From Pseudorhodobacter antarcticus (GTDB lineage: Bacteria; Pseudomonadota; Alphaproteobacteria; Rhodobacterales; Rhodobacteraceae): 64,000 bases of DNA. The DNA is taken from NCBI RefSeq assembly GCF_900110135.1, contig NZ_FOCO01000005.1:1-64000 (forward strand), given 5' to 3'. Made by a program: the position numbers and the translations under genes. Numbering within the stretch: position 1 is the stretch's first letter; every line of letters starts with the position of its first letter. The notes beneath the pieces are model-generated. The model did no database searches, was not told the DNA's origin, and worked only from the letters and a program-made list of their open reading frames with translations. This document shows, piece by piece, positions 1-8,807 of this stretch.

Positions 1-13
1 AGGGAAACCAAGC

Positions 14-367
14 TTAAAGTCCAAAAGCCACTGCCTCAAAGTCGTTGACACGTTCCGTGTCCCGTTTGGCAAGGTGAAGTCGCCTCGCGATCGCTGCGAA
101 AAGGCCCTTGCGGTCGAATAGCGGGTTTATGCTTGGGGTGGTGGACGGAGGAAAGCCACAATCAAGCTCGGCATCATCAAGGTTCTGGAGGGTTCTCCGA
201 ATATCCTCTCGCAACCTGCGCAGGGTCCTCTCGAAGCTCACGAAAACCTCCGGGTAGCCCGGACCGATTGAGGCTTCCAGAACATTTGGACGCGTCCACC
301 CATTTAGGTCTTCGAAAGCATGGACAATGATCTGTTGGATCCGAAGTTCACGCGGCACGGTCTGCAT
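14..367 (-). CDS. Hypothetical protein downstream of integrase
   Basis: A 117-residue protein that I do not recognise. It starts at an ATG with a good ribosome site (TAGGAG about 8 bases upstream) and lies 44 bases after the integrase stop on the same strand, so it is probably co-transcribed as island cargo. The sequence is charged, rich in Arg, Leu and Asp, with no signal peptide or membrane segment; the middle (RTLRRLREDIRRTLQ) looks helical. Codon use is less GC-biased than in the chromosome to the right. No function is inferred. Confidence 0.55.
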   Translation of the reverse strand: MQTVPRELRIQQIIVHAFEDLNGWTRPNVLEASIGPGYPEVFVSFERTLRRLREDIRRTLQNLDDAELDCGFPPSTTPSINPLFDRKGLFAAIARRLHLAKRDTERVNDFEAVAFGL

Positions 368-411
368 CTCTGGCTCCTACTTTCCGTGGATCAGTGCTTG
401 GCGGTGCACGA

Positions 412-1605
412 TCAATCCATTTCCGATTTAATCTTATTTAGATTGTCAGCCCACCACCTAGCCATACGAACACGCTCCTCCCAGTACTCGCCACGTGAGT
501 AGATACCCCTGATCGCATTCTTGTCGACGTGGGCAATATGCCGCTCTATCGCGTCCGGATTCCAAAGACCGGATTCATTCGCCAATGTCGAAAACGTTGC
601 TCGAAACCCATGGGATGTCATTTCGTCGGCACCGAAATCCATCCGCCGCAAGGCCATGTTCAAGGTATTCTCGCTCAGACAGCGCTTGGAAGTCGTGAGG
701 GCTGGAAAAACGAAATCCCCATTGCCGGTCAGGAAATGCTGATTCTTAAGGATGTTAATTGCCTGCGGCGGCAACGGCAGAACATGGGGACGACGCATCT
801 TCATGCGCTCGGCGGGAATGGTCCAAATGGCTTTGACTAGGTCGAACTCTGCCCACCTTGCCTGCCGAAGCTCGCCCGGCCGTTGCGCCACGATCACCAG
901 AAGCTGGAGTGCATGGCGTGTTGTGGCTTGCCCGTTGTAGCCATCAATTGTTCGGAGCAGCTGACCGAGACGATGCGCATTAATGATGGCGGCACGAGGC
1001 TTTGACTTGGGGCTAATCAATGCATCCTTCAATGCATAGGTCGGGTCCGTGTCTGCTGCACCGCTCGCGACGGCAAACCGAAAGACCGCCCCGATCTTTG
1101 AGCGCAGGCGTTTAGCAGTCTCATAGGTGCCCCGCGCCTCCAGTTTGCGCAGAGTAACCATGATGATCGGTGCTGTGATCTCGCAGATCGGCATCTTGCC
1201 AAGATCAGCCTTCGCCATGTCTAGAAGCCATACAGTCTTTGACAGCGTGGAGGCTGCCAAATTCTCTGCTCGCGCCTTTCTAAGGAATGAATCCGCCAAG
1301 GCACCAAATGTTTCCGAGGCCTGTGCAAGCTGGGCCCGCTTCGCCGCCTGTTTCAACGCGTTCGGGTCGTTTCCTGCTGAAAGCTGTACGCGCGCATCGT
1401 CCCGAAGCGTCCGCGCCCGGGCCAAACTAACGGCTGGATAGTCCCCAAAGACCATCAGCTTTTCCTTACCCAGAAACCGATACTTAAAGCGCCAGGACAG
1501 CGACCCCGACGCCTTTACCAGGACAAACAACCCATCGAAATCGCCAACCTTGTAATCCTTATCTCGGGACTTGAGACTTCTGACCTTGGCATCTGTCAAT
1601 GGCAT
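412..1605 (-). CDS. P4-type tyrosine recombinase / integrase
   Basis: Site-specific recombinase of the P4/DUF4102 integrase family, which inserts islands at the 3' ends of tRNA genes. The ATG at 1605 gives a 397-residue protein with the typical N-terminus MPLTDAKVRSLK; a GTG four codons upstream is less likely. The DUF4102 arm-binding domain occupies about residues 1-90 and a SAM-like core-binding domain about 95-190. The C-terminal catalytic domain shows the Arg of AQRPGELRQARW, the HGFRATF box, the ERHIAH His and the Tyr of GIYSRGEYWEER, so the active site looks complete. It reads away from the adjacent tRNA, as expected for an element inserted at the tRNA 3' end. GC content is lower than in the flanking chromosome, consistent with transfer. 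Confidence 0.95.
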   Translation of the reverse strand: MPLTDAKVRSLKSRDKDYKVGDFDGLFVLVKASGSLSWRFKYRFLGKEKLMVFGDYPAVSLARARTLRDDARVQLSAGNDPNALKQAAKRAQLAQASETFGALADSFLRKARAENLAASTLSKTVWLLDMAKADLGKMPICEITAPIIMVTLRKLEARGTYETAKRLRSKIGAVFRFAVASGAADTDPTYALKDALISPKSKPRAAIINAHRLGQLLRTIDGYNGQATTRHALQLLVIVAQRPGELRQARWAEFDLVKAIWTIPAERMKMRRPHVLPLPPQAINILKNQHFLTGNGDFVFPALTTSKRCLSENTLNMALRRMDFGADEMTSHGFRATFSTLANESGLWNPDAIERHIAHVDKNAIRGIYSRGEYWEERVRMARWWADNLNKIKSEMD

Positions 1606-1770
1606 CTGGGGGTACACCCTCTCTCTGGAACCTGCCGTACCCCCGAATCATACCCCTAACTGGGGCGGACTTCAGCGGATTTGGCCAGACACTGCTGGAC
1701 AACCGCCAACAATAAATCTCTTATAACACAGGACTTTTCGAACGTGTTAGGACTTTTTTGGATGCAGGAG

Positions 1771-1795
1771 TGGTGGCGAGGGGGGGACTCGAACC
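1771..1795 (-). other. Probable island attachment site (tRNA 3' end)
   Basis: The T-arm and acceptor 3' strand of the CAT tRNA border the island side directly, with the integrase start 166 bases away. P4-type integrases recombine in this part of tRNA genes. The partner att copy would lie outside the window to the left, so the core length cannot be defined here. Confidence 0.5.
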
Positions 1796-1847
1796 CCCGA
1801 CCCCACGATTATGAGTCGTGTGCTCTAACCAACTGAGCTACCTTGCC
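1771..1847 (-). tRNA. tRNA with CAT anticodon (Met elongator, or Ile2)
   Basis: A 77-nt cloverleaf with CCA encoded. The D arm is GCTC...GAGC, the anticodon loop CTCATAA (anticodon CAT) sits on a CACGA/TCGTG stem, and the T arm is GGGGG-TTCGAGT-CCCCC. The acceptor stem GGCAAGG/CCTCGCC has one A4-C69 mismatch. CAT can be elongator Met or lysidine-modified Ile; I favour Met but cannot prove it. The 3' end faces the integrase and is the likely attachment site. Confidence 0.93.
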
Positions 1848-1970
1848 ACTTAGCGCGCTGGTTAAGGGCGGCCGGCCGGGGCGTCAAGGGGGAAAAGCAG
1901 CCCGCCTGCAATCGCGCCCCAAAACCCACGGCCCAAACGCACCCCAAACCCACCCCCAAAACCCGCGCCC

Positions 1971-4025
1971 TCACACCGCGCCATACACCGTCCCGCTGAT
2001 CGACATTTCGCCCACCGTCTGCACCTTTGCCGCATGGGCCACACGCGGGCGGCCCGATGCGGTTGCAATCAGCGTCGCCTCGATAAACATCGCGCGCCCT
2101 TCCACCACCGCTTCGCGCACGTCTTGGGTGGTGGTCACCAACACCTCATCCGCCCCCGCCTGCTGCGCGCGCGATGTGGCATCGGCAATCAACGCGGCCT
2201 GCATGGCCTCCATCGCGTCTGCCTTGGTCGTGAACCGCACGGGGCCATAGGCCAGATGCGCCGTGAACTGCCCTTCGCCCGCTGATGAGACGACCCCGGT
2301 CGCCCGCTGGCTGACTTGCCCCACTACCGCGCCAATCGCATTGGCAACCCCGGCGTGTTCGGGCAAAATCATCTGCGCGCCCAACCGCCGCCCGACCGCC
2401 CCGTAATAATAGGGCGCAGATGCCCCCAGTCCGATCACAGGCACGCCCAGCCGGGCCGATACCTCCACAATGCCGCGATGCTGGTCCAATCCAGCGCGCA
2501 GCAAGGTATGTCCCGCCAAAACCGCGCTGTCTTGCCCCGCAAACCGCGCATCCTCGCCAAAGGCCGCTTCCAGCAGGCAGGTCGCGGTTTGTTCGGTCAA
2601 TTGGTCGACAATCGCTTGTGCCAATGCGCCCGCATCACCCGACACACGCTCGCCCCGCCCATTGCGCCGCCGCCCCAGCAGGGTCACCGCCTTACGCGCC
2701 GCAGTCGCATCCCAATCGGACAGCCCGCCCAAAACATGGCTGGCATCCGATGGCGTCACCCCCGAAATCATCACCAATCCGCGTGACACAAGGCGGTCCA
2801 TCGCCGCCACCTCCAGCCGCGATGTCATGGCATCGGCCAGCGGCATGGGGTGCGTGATACGCGCCAGCAACGCCGCCTCGCGCGCGGTCAGCCCCGCCGC
2901 CTCAAACCCCATCGGAATGACAAACCGCCCGTCAAATTCGCCCACCGCATCATTCGACAGGGCGCGGTCCAAGGCGGCATGCACCATCGCTCCGTGGTCC
3001 ACTGCCAGCAACGCCACAGGCACCAATCGGCGCGGCCCAAGGGTAAATCCCCCGTTCAGCCCCGTGGTGATCAAATGCGCCTCGCTGTCGCCACCAAGGC
3101 CTGTGGTGCGCATCGCCACCGCCTCTACCATCGTGCGAAATCCGCCCACGCGCGCGCCTAACGGGTCAATTTCTGGTAATCCATCCCGCAGCATCGCCAC
3201 ATCCGTGGTCGTGCCGCCAATGTCAGACACCAGCGCATCTGTTGCCCCCGTCAACCACCGCGCCCCCACAATGGACGCGGCGGGCCCCGATAAAATCGTC
3301 TCAATGGGGCGGTCGCGCACCATCGCGGCGGAAATCAGCGCCCCATCGCCGCGCACCACCATCAACGGCGCGTTGATGCCGCGCTTGGCAATATGCGCCT
3401 CGCAGGCTGTCACCAATCGGTCAATCATCCCCACCAGCCGCGCGTTCAACACCGCCGTCAACGCGCGTTTAGGCCCGTTCAAATTGGCCGACAATTCATG
3501 CGAACAGGTCACGGGCCGCCCCGTCACCCGCCGAATAACCTCCCGCGCTGCCACCTCATGCCCCGGATTGCGCGTCGCAAATTTCGCCGCCACGCCGTAA
3601 GCCACCACCTGATGCAGCGCCAGCGCCGCCTCCAACCCCGGGATGTCCAAAGGCACCGCTTCGCCGCCCGCATGGGTGTGCCCGCCCGCCAGCACAATCA
3701 CCGGGTCGCTGCCCAGCGCCTCACGCAGCCCGCCACGGTCCAGATCGCCGTCATCAAACCCGATGAACACCAGCGCCACGCGCCCGCCTTGCCCTTCCAC
3801 CAGCGCATTGGTCGCCAGCGTGGTCGACAGCGACACCATCGCAACATCGGCAGGCGCGACCCCGGCGGCATTCAGCGCCGCATCCACCGCGCGGCCAATC
3901 CCCAACGCCAAATCGCGCCGCGTGGTCAGCGATTTCGCTTTGCCCAACACTTGGTTGGCGTCATTGTCCAACACCGCCGCATCCGTATAAGTGCCGCCCG
4001 TATCCACGCCCAGAAAAATCGCCAT
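1971..4025 (-). CDS. Hydantoinase/oxoprolinase family protein (HyuA-type)
   Basis: A 684-residue ASKHA-fold ATPase of the hydantoinase A / 5-oxoprolinase N-terminal family, whose members open cyclic amide rings such as hydantoins or 5-oxoproline using ATP. I chose the ATG at 4025 because MAIFLGVDTGGTYTDA begins directly with the first phosphate loop; a TTG four codons upstream is less likely. A second phosphate motif, DIGGTTTDVAML, follows near residue 265, and ATNALVEG near 80 is also family-typical. The length fits HyuA alone. The usual HyuB partner is absent from the window, so the substrate is uncertain. It lies 132 bases after rpoN on the same strand. Confidence 0.85.
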   Translation of the reverse strand: MAIFLGVDTGGTYTDAAVLDNDANQVLGKAKSLTTRRDLALGIGRAVDAALNAAGVAPADVAMVSLSTTLATNALVEGQGGRVALVFIGFDDGDLDRGGLREALGSDPVIVLAGGHTHAGGEAVPLDIPGLEAALALHQVVAYGVAAKFATRNPGHEVAAREVIRRVTGRPVTCSHELSANLNGPKRALTAVLNARLVGMIDRLVTACEAHIAKRGINAPLMVVRGDGALISAAMVRDRPIETILSGPAASIVGARWLTGATDALVSDIGGTTTDVAMLRDGLPEIDPLGARVGGFRTMVEAVAMRTTGLGGDSEAHLITTGLNGGFTLGPRRLVPVALLAVDHGAMVHAALDRALSNDAVGEFDGRFVIPMGFEAAGLTAREAALLARITHPMPLADAMTSRLEVAAMDRLVSRGLVMISGVTPSDASHVLGGLSDWDATAARKAVTLLGRRRNGRGERVSGDAGALAQAIVDQLTEQTATCLLEAAFGEDARFAGQDSAVLAGHTLLRAGLDQHRGIVEVSARLGVPVIGLGASAPYYYGAVGRRLGAQMILPEHAGVANAIGAVVGQVSQRATGVVSSAGEGQFTAHLAYGPVRFTTKADAMEAMQAALIADATSRAQQAGADEVLVTTTQDVREAVVEGRAMFIEATLIATASGRPRVAHAAKVQTVGEMSISGTVYGAV

Positions 4026-4157
4026 GCCTGCCCTCAACCACTCTGCCGTTACCCGCGTTCAAGATCTAGGTCGGTTTTGCCCGCTTTGCCCAGCCCCAAC
4101 CGACCAAAATCACCGATACCCGCCGCTTACAGCCGCGATACCGGTCGCCTGCGGCTG

Positions 4158-5441
4158 CTAAACCCGCCGCTTGCGGCGATGCGCGGGCAAAATATCCATC
4201 ATCTGGCGGTACTTGGCCACCGTGCGCCGCGCCACCACTGCGCCTTGCGCCGATAACAGCGCGGCCAGCGCCAAATCGCTCAGCGGGGCGCGCGCATCCT
4301 CATCGCGCACCAACCGTGCCAACCGCGCCCGAATGGCCCCCCCCGCAGCCCCGCCCACATCGGCGGTGAACAAGGCCCGCAACCAGATCGTTGCGCGCGG
4401 CGTGTCCACACTAACCCCCGCCACCGCGCGGCTGATCGTGCTGGGATGCAGGTCCAACGCTTCGGCAATATCGGTCAAACCCATCGGCACCAACGCTTCC
4501 ATCCCTTGGGCCAAAACCGCCTCTTGCCGGGTCAAAATCGCTTGGCCAATCCGCAGCAAGGTTTGGTTGCGGCTGGCGACCATCCGCACCAACTCGCGTG
4601 CGGCACCCCGCGCGTTGTCACCCTGCGCGCGGGCATCATTCCCGCGCCCCACCGCCACATCGGGCAGCGCCGATCGGTTCAGGCTTACCTCCCAGCCCAT
4701 CGGCCCGCGCACCACCGTCAAATCGGGTTCGCGCACCGGGGCCGACACTTGGCCAAATTGCGTGCCCGGCTTTGGGTCAAACCCTTTGATCACCCGCAAC
4801 CGCGCCGCAATCTCATCCGCGTCCACCCCGCACAGCTTGGCCAACCGCGCATGGTCTCCCGCCGCCAACAGGTCCAGATGGGCCAAGATCGCGGCCATAA
4901 CCATGTCATGCACCCCCATGTCGCGCGCTTGCAATTCCAAACATTCCGCCAGCGACCGCGCAAACAGGCCCGCAGGCTCCATCCCTTGCAGCTGCGCCAA
5001 AACCGCCTGCGCGCGCGCCACATCACAGCCCAACTCGGCGGCCAGCCGGGGCAGGGGGCGGCCCAACCAGCCCGACGGCTCCAACGCCTGCATCAAGCCA
5101 AACGCAATGTCGCGGTCGCCTTCGTCGCGCAACATCGCATCAATCTGGCGGCTGACATGGGCAATCAACCCCAAGGCGGGCGCTTGCAACATCGCGCCCA
5201 CATCCGGGCTATCCGCCCCCCCCATGCCTTGCGCGGCAAACGCCGCCGTCCAGCGCGGCAACCACGCCACCGCCTCGGCCGGGATTTGGGTCAACACAAC
5301 ATAAGGGTTGGTCGCCGCCTGTTCCTCCAGATAGCGGGTCAAACCACTGGCATCAAACCGCAACACCTTCAGCGACGCGGCAAGCCCCGTGTTCAATTGC
5401 AAAGTCTGGGTCTGGGACAGGCGGTTGGCCTGACGGGTCAT
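4158..5441 (-). CDS. rpoN: RNA polymerase sigma-54 factor
   Basis: Sigma-54, which directs RNA polymerase to -24/-12 promoters that need enhancer-binding activators, typically nitrogen and related regulons. The ATG at 5441 gives 427 residues beginning MTRQANRLSQTQTLQL, the region I that contacts activators. The core-binding region follows. The helix-turn-helix part contains HPSTISRAVAG and TPRATIWLRALF, and the RpoN box ARRTVAKYRQMM is near the C-terminus. The open frame extends about 270 codons further upstream, but that part is antisense to the SelD fusion gene and carries no sigma-54 homology. It is divergent from the SelD fusion. Confidence 0.95.
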   Translation of the reverse strand: MTRQANRLSQTQTLQLNTGLAASLKVLRFDASGLTRYLEEQAATNPYVVLTQIPAEAVAWLPRWTAAFAAQGMGGADSPDVGAMLQAPALGLIAHVSRQIDAMLRDEGDRDIAFGLMQALEPSGWLGRPLPRLAAELGCDVARAQAVLAQLQGMEPAGLFARSLAECLELQARDMGVHDMVMAAILAHLDLLAAGDHARLAKLCGVDADEIAARLRVIKGFDPKPGTQFGQVSAPVREPDLTVVRGPMGWEVSLNRSALPDVAVGRGNDARAQGDNARGAARELVRMVASRNQTLLRIGQAILTRQEAVLAQGMEALVPMGLTDIAEALDLHPSTISRAVAGVSVDTPRATIWLRALFTADVGGAAGGAIRARLARLVRDEDARAPLSDLALAALLSAQGAVVARRTVAKYRQMMDILPAHRRKRRV

Positions 5442-5588
5442 GGCGCGGCCTTTGGTCGGTGGTGCTGCGCAACCATAGGGGGGTGCCGCGCCGCGCGCAA
5501 CTGTGGCAACAGCGCCCGCGCGCACATCTCGCCTTTCCGGCCCTTGGCGGTTAAGGTCGCACCACAAACCCCAGCAAAGGCCTCGATC

Positions 5589-7766
5589 ATGCACCCCCAA
5601 TGGCCCGCCCAACGCGACATCCTGCTGATCGGCGGCGGCCATGCCCACGCGCTTTTGCTGCGCGCATGGGGCATGGCCCCGCAGGCCGGCGCGCGCATCA
5701 CGGTGGTGAACCCCGGCCCGGTCGCCCCCTATACGGGGATGTTGCCGGGCCATATCGCAGGCCATTACACCCGGGCCGAGATGATGATCGACCTTGTGCG
5801 CCTTGCCCGTTTCGCAGGCGCGCGCATCATCATGGGCCGCGCGATTGCCATGGATCGCAGCGCCAAAACGGTGGAATTGGAAAATGGCCGCCACCTGCGC
5901 TATGATGTGGCGTCGGTTGATATTGGCATCGCATCGACCTTGCCAAATGTGGCCGGGTTCACAGATCACGCGCTGGCCGCCAAACCCCTTGGCGGCTATG
6001 CGCAGGGCTGGGATGATTTCCTGGCCCACGCGCCGCAATCGCCCAATATCGTGATCATCGGCGCGGGCGTGGGCGGGGCTGAACTTGCCATGGCCTCGGC
6101 GCACCGTTTGCGCCAATCGGGCCGCACGCCGAATATCACGGTGTTGGAACGTGGCGATACCGCCTTGCCGCTGCTGGGGCAGGGCGCGCGCCACGCCCTG
6201 CTTGCGGGCCTTGCGCGCCACAATGTCACCGTGGTGCTGAACGCCGAACCCGCCCAAATCACCGCCATATCCGTGACCATATCAGGCGGTCACACTTTGC
6301 CATCCGATTTCACCTTGTCGGTGGCAGGCGCGCAGCCCCAAACTTGGCTGGCAAATACGGACCTTGATCTGCACCACGGTTTCATCACCGTCAGCCCCAC
6401 CTTGCAATCGTCCGACCCACATATCTTTGCGGTCGGTGACTGCGCCCATTTGGCCCACGCCCCGCGCCCCAAGGCGGGCGTTTTCGCGGTGCGCCAAGCG
6501 CCCATCTTGTTGTACAACCTGCGCGCCAGCCTGTCGGGCGCTGCGCTGCGCCCCTACCATCCGCAGCGCGATTACCTCAAACTTATCTCCATGGGGCAAC
6601 AGCGCGCGGTGGCCGACAAACTGGGCCTGCGCCTTGAGGGGGCAGTGCTGTGGCGCTGGAAAGACCGCATCGACCGCACCTTTATGGCCAAATTCGCGAC
6701 CTATCCAGCGATGCAGACCCCACCTTTGCCCCCCAACCCCGTGGCAGGTCTGGCACAGGCACTGGCCGCAAAGCCCCTGTGCGGCGGCTGCGGGGCCAAG
6801 GTCGGCGGCAGCACCTTGCGCGCAGCTTTGCGTGCGCTGCCCGCCCCAACCCGCCCCGATGTGCTGTCCGGCCCCGGCGATGATGCGGGCGTGATCGCGC
6901 TTGCGCAGGGTGTCCAAGTCCTCACCACCGATCACTTGCGCGCTTTTACCCATGATGCGGCCCTCATGGCACGCATCACGGCCATTCACGCGCTGGGCGA
7001 TATCTGGGCGATGGGGGCTGCGCCGCAATCTGCGCTGTGCCAAATCACCTTGCCACCTATGTCCGATACGCTGCACGCCGATATGCTGGCCGAAATCTTG
7101 CAGGCTGCGGCCCAAGTGTTCACCGCCGCCGGGGCCGATATTTTGGGCGGTCACACCAGCATCGGCGCGGAACTGACCATCGGTTTTTCCATCACAGGCC
7201 GCGCAGACCGCCCCATCCAGAAAACCACCGCGCAACTGGGGGACGCCATAATCCTTACCAAACCCATCGGCACGGGCACGGTTCTGGCTGCAGAAATGGC
7301 GACCGCAACCCTGCAATCGGACCTGATGCTGGGCGAGGCGGTCGTGGCCACCTACGCCTCCATGCAACATCCCTTGCAAACCGCCGCCCGCATCTTGGCC
7401 CCCCATGCCACCGCCATGACGGATTTGACGGGGTTTGGCCTTGCCGGGCATCTGCTGGAAATGCTCGACGGCGCAAACGCCGCCGCCACCCTCACCCAAA
7501 TCCCAACTCTGCCGGGCGCGCTGTCACTTGCCGCCCAAGGCATCGCCTCCACCATCGCGCCCGCGAACCGCGCGGCCTGCGCGGGCCGCATCACCGCGCC
7601 CGACATGCCGCTGCTCTATGATCCGCAAACCGCAGGCGGCCTGCTGGCCACCGTGCCCGCCGCGCTGGCCGATACAATCCTCACCGCACTGATCGCAGCG
7701 GGCGAACCTGCCCAGATCATCGGCCACATCACCCCCGGCCCGCCGCATATCACGCTAATCGCTTAA
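5589..7766 (+). CDS. selD: Fused FAD-dependent oxidoreductase / selenide, water dikinase
   Basis: A 725-residue two-domain protein. Residues 1 to about 375 form an NDH-2-like pyridine nucleotide-disulfide oxidoreductase: GGGHAH dinucleotide fold at 15-20, a second nucleotide fold IIGAGVGGAELA near 157, and the FAVGDCAH FAD motif. Residues from about 385 are SelD, which makes selenophosphate from selenide and ATP for selenocysteine or 2-selenouridine. The catalytic Cys401 and Lys404 are present in GGCGAK, as is the GPGDDAGV nucleotide-binding motif. Position 401 is Cys, not a recoded TGA. Such natural fusions are known; the oxidoreductase half may supply reduced selenium. The stop overlaps the convergent znuA stop. 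Confidence 0.95.
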   Translation: MHPQWPAQRDILLIGGGHAHALLLRAWGMAPQAGARITVVNPGPVAPYTGMLPGHIAGHYTRAEMMIDLVRLARFAGARIIMGRAIAMDRSAKTVELENGRHLRYDVASVDIGIASTLPNVAGFTDHALAAKPLGGYAQGWDDFLAHAPQSPNIVIIGAGVGGAELAMASAHRLRQSGRTPNITVLERGDTALPLLGQGARHALLAGLARHNVTVVLNAEPAQITAISVTISGGHTLPSDFTLSVAGAQPQTWLANTDLDLHHGFITVSPTLQSSDPHIFAVGDCAHLAHAPRPKAGVFAVRQAPILLYNLRASLSGAALRPYHPQRDYLKLISMGQQRAVADKLGLRLEGAVLWRWKDRIDRTFMAKFATYPAMQTPPLPPNPVAGLAQALAAKPLCGGCGAKVGGSTLRAALRALPAPTRPDVLSGPGDDAGVIALAQGVQVLTTDHLRAFTHDAALMARITAIHALGDIWAMGAAPQSALCQITLPPMSDTLHADMLAEILQAAAQVFTAAGADILGGHTSIGAELTIGFSITGRADRPIQKTTAQLGDAIILTKPIGTGTVLAAEMATATLQSDLMLGEAVVATYASMQHPLQTAARILAPHATAMTDLTGFGLAGHLLEMLDGANAAATLTQIPTLPGALSLAAQGIASTIAPANRAACAGRITAPDMPLLYDPQTAGGLLATVPAALADTILTALIAAGEPAQIIGHITPGPPHITLIA

Positions 7767-8731
7767 CGATCGGCCAAGCATCCGGCGATATCTGTCGCCA
7801 TACTGACCAACAAAGCGGCATAATCCCCGCCGCCCGCAGCCCCTTCGGGGGCCAGCGCTGGCCCCATACGCACCCCTGCGGCCTCGGCCAACTGCGCCAC
7901 CGCCGCCTTGTCATGCCCGGCTTCGGGGAAAATGCACACCGCACCCGTGGCCTGCAACTGCGCTTGCAAATCACGCAAATGTGCCGCCCCCGGTTGCGCC
8001 GCATCACCCATCCGCACCGCACCCACAACCGTCAGGCCAAAATGATCGGAAAAATACCCATAGGCATCATGCAACACCGCAAAGGGGCGGTCCTTCACAG
8101 GCGCCAAAATCGCGCGCACTTGCACTTCGGCCACATCAATCTGCATCTGCCCCGCCACCGCATTGGCGCGGTATACCGCCGCGCCTTCCGGGTCCAAATC
8201 GGCCAAGGCATCGGCAATCAACCCCAACCAAACCCGCCCATTTTCAGGGTCCAGCCACGCATGCGGGTCCACCCCCGAATGGTCGTGGTCCGCATGTTCT
8301 TCCTTTTTGGCGTGGTCGTGGTCTGCATGTTCCTCCTTTTTGGCAGGGTCATGCCCCGAATGGCCCTCCTCTGCATGCTCCTCCGCCGTATCCCCAAACG
8401 CCCGCGTCACCGTGCCGTCTGCCTCCAGCAACGCCAACCGCGCGCCCTTGGCCCCAACCCCGTCCAGCCCGCGCGCCAACCACGGCGTCAACTCCGCACC
8501 GACCCACACCACCAACCCCGCATCGGCCAGCGCCCGTGCTTGGCTGGGGCGCAGCTGGAAATCATGCGGATCGCCGCCCGCAGGCAACAACAGCTCCGGC
8601 ACGCCTTGGTCCCCCATCACGGTGGTGACAAGCGCGTGAACAGGGGATATGTCGGTCACAACCAGCGGTGTGTCGGCCAAGGCGGCATGACCGCAGACCA
8701 TCAAACCAAACGGCAATAAAATGTGGCGCAT
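7763..8731 (-). CDS. znuA: Zinc ABC transporter substrate-binding protein
   Basis: Periplasmic high-affinity zinc-binding protein of the cluster A-I family, 322 residues, with a signal peptide at about 1-19 (ending GHAALA). Metal-ligand histidines are visible in GGDPHDFQL, VDPHAWLDPEN and VLHDAYGYF. A long His/Asp/Glu-rich loop (about residues 116-152) precedes the second ligand and contains a tandem duplication of AKKEEHADHDH; this loop is typical of zinc rather than manganese binders. A ribosome site AGGAG lies before the ATG. It is transcribed divergently from zur-znuCB across a shared Zur box. Confidence 0.95.
   Translation of the reverse strand: MRHILLPFGLMVCGHAALADTPLVVTDISPVHALVTTVMGDQGVPELLLPAGGDPHDFQLRPSQARALADAGLVVWVGAELTPWLARGLDGVGAKGARLALLEADGTVTRAFGDTAEEHAEEGHSGHDPAKKEEHADHDHAKKEEHADHDHSGVDPHAWLDPENGRVWLGLIADALADLDPEGAAVYRANAVAGQMQIDVAEVQVRAILAPVKDRPFAVLHDAYGYFSDHFGLTVVGAVRMGDAAQPGAAHLRDLQAQLQATGAVCIFPEAGHDKAAVAQLAEAAGVRMGPALAPEGAAGGGDYAALLVSMATDIAGCLADR
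8280..8345 (-). repeat. 33-bp tandem duplication in the znuA metal loop
   Basis: Two adjacent 33-base copies (8280-8312 and 8313-8345) that differ at a few positions. Each encodes AKKEEHADHDH in the histidine-rich loop. The multiple of three keeps the frame, so unit number could vary between strains. Confidence 0.85.
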
Positions 8732-8773
8732 CGGGGAAACTCCTATCTTGTGATGTTGTCGCTGTTAGAATAC

Positions 8774-8786
8774 GTTATGATATAAC
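8774..8786. promoter_or_regulatory. Zur box between znuA and zur-znuCB
   Basis: Perfect inverted repeat GTTAT-GAT-ATAAC in an AT-rich patch. It closely resembles the alphaproteobacterial Zur operator, a GTTATNNNATAAC-type palindrome. It lies 43 bases upstream of the znuA start and 22 bases before the chosen zur start, so one site could repress both arms in zinc-replete cells. Confidence 0.8.
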
Positions 8787-8807
8787 ATGTCAACACGGAA
8801 AGCCATC

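Noticed and set aside
2470-3600. 376-codon plus-strand frame inside hyuA
   Set aside because: Ser/Arg/Pro/Ala-rich shadow with no recognisable motif, fully antisense to a clear ASKHA protein.
4446-5588. Upstream extension of the SelD fusion frame
   Set aside because: Antisense to rpoN and compositionally a shadow; the dinucleotide fold begins right after the ATG at 5589.
5442-6257. N-terminal extension of the rpoN open frame by about 270 codons
   Set aside because: The extension is antisense to the SelD fusion gene, lacks sigma-54 homology and is Gly/Arg/His-rich as expected for a GC-rich shadow frame. The conserved N-terminus begins at 5441.
6780-6800. Selenocysteine at the SelD catalytic position
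   Set aside because: The codon at 6789 is TGC (Cys), not TGA, so no recoding is needed.
8787-8807. Upstream ATG for zur
   Set aside because: It abuts the Zur palindrome and has no ribosome site, while the ATG at 8808 has GGAAAG at good spacing.
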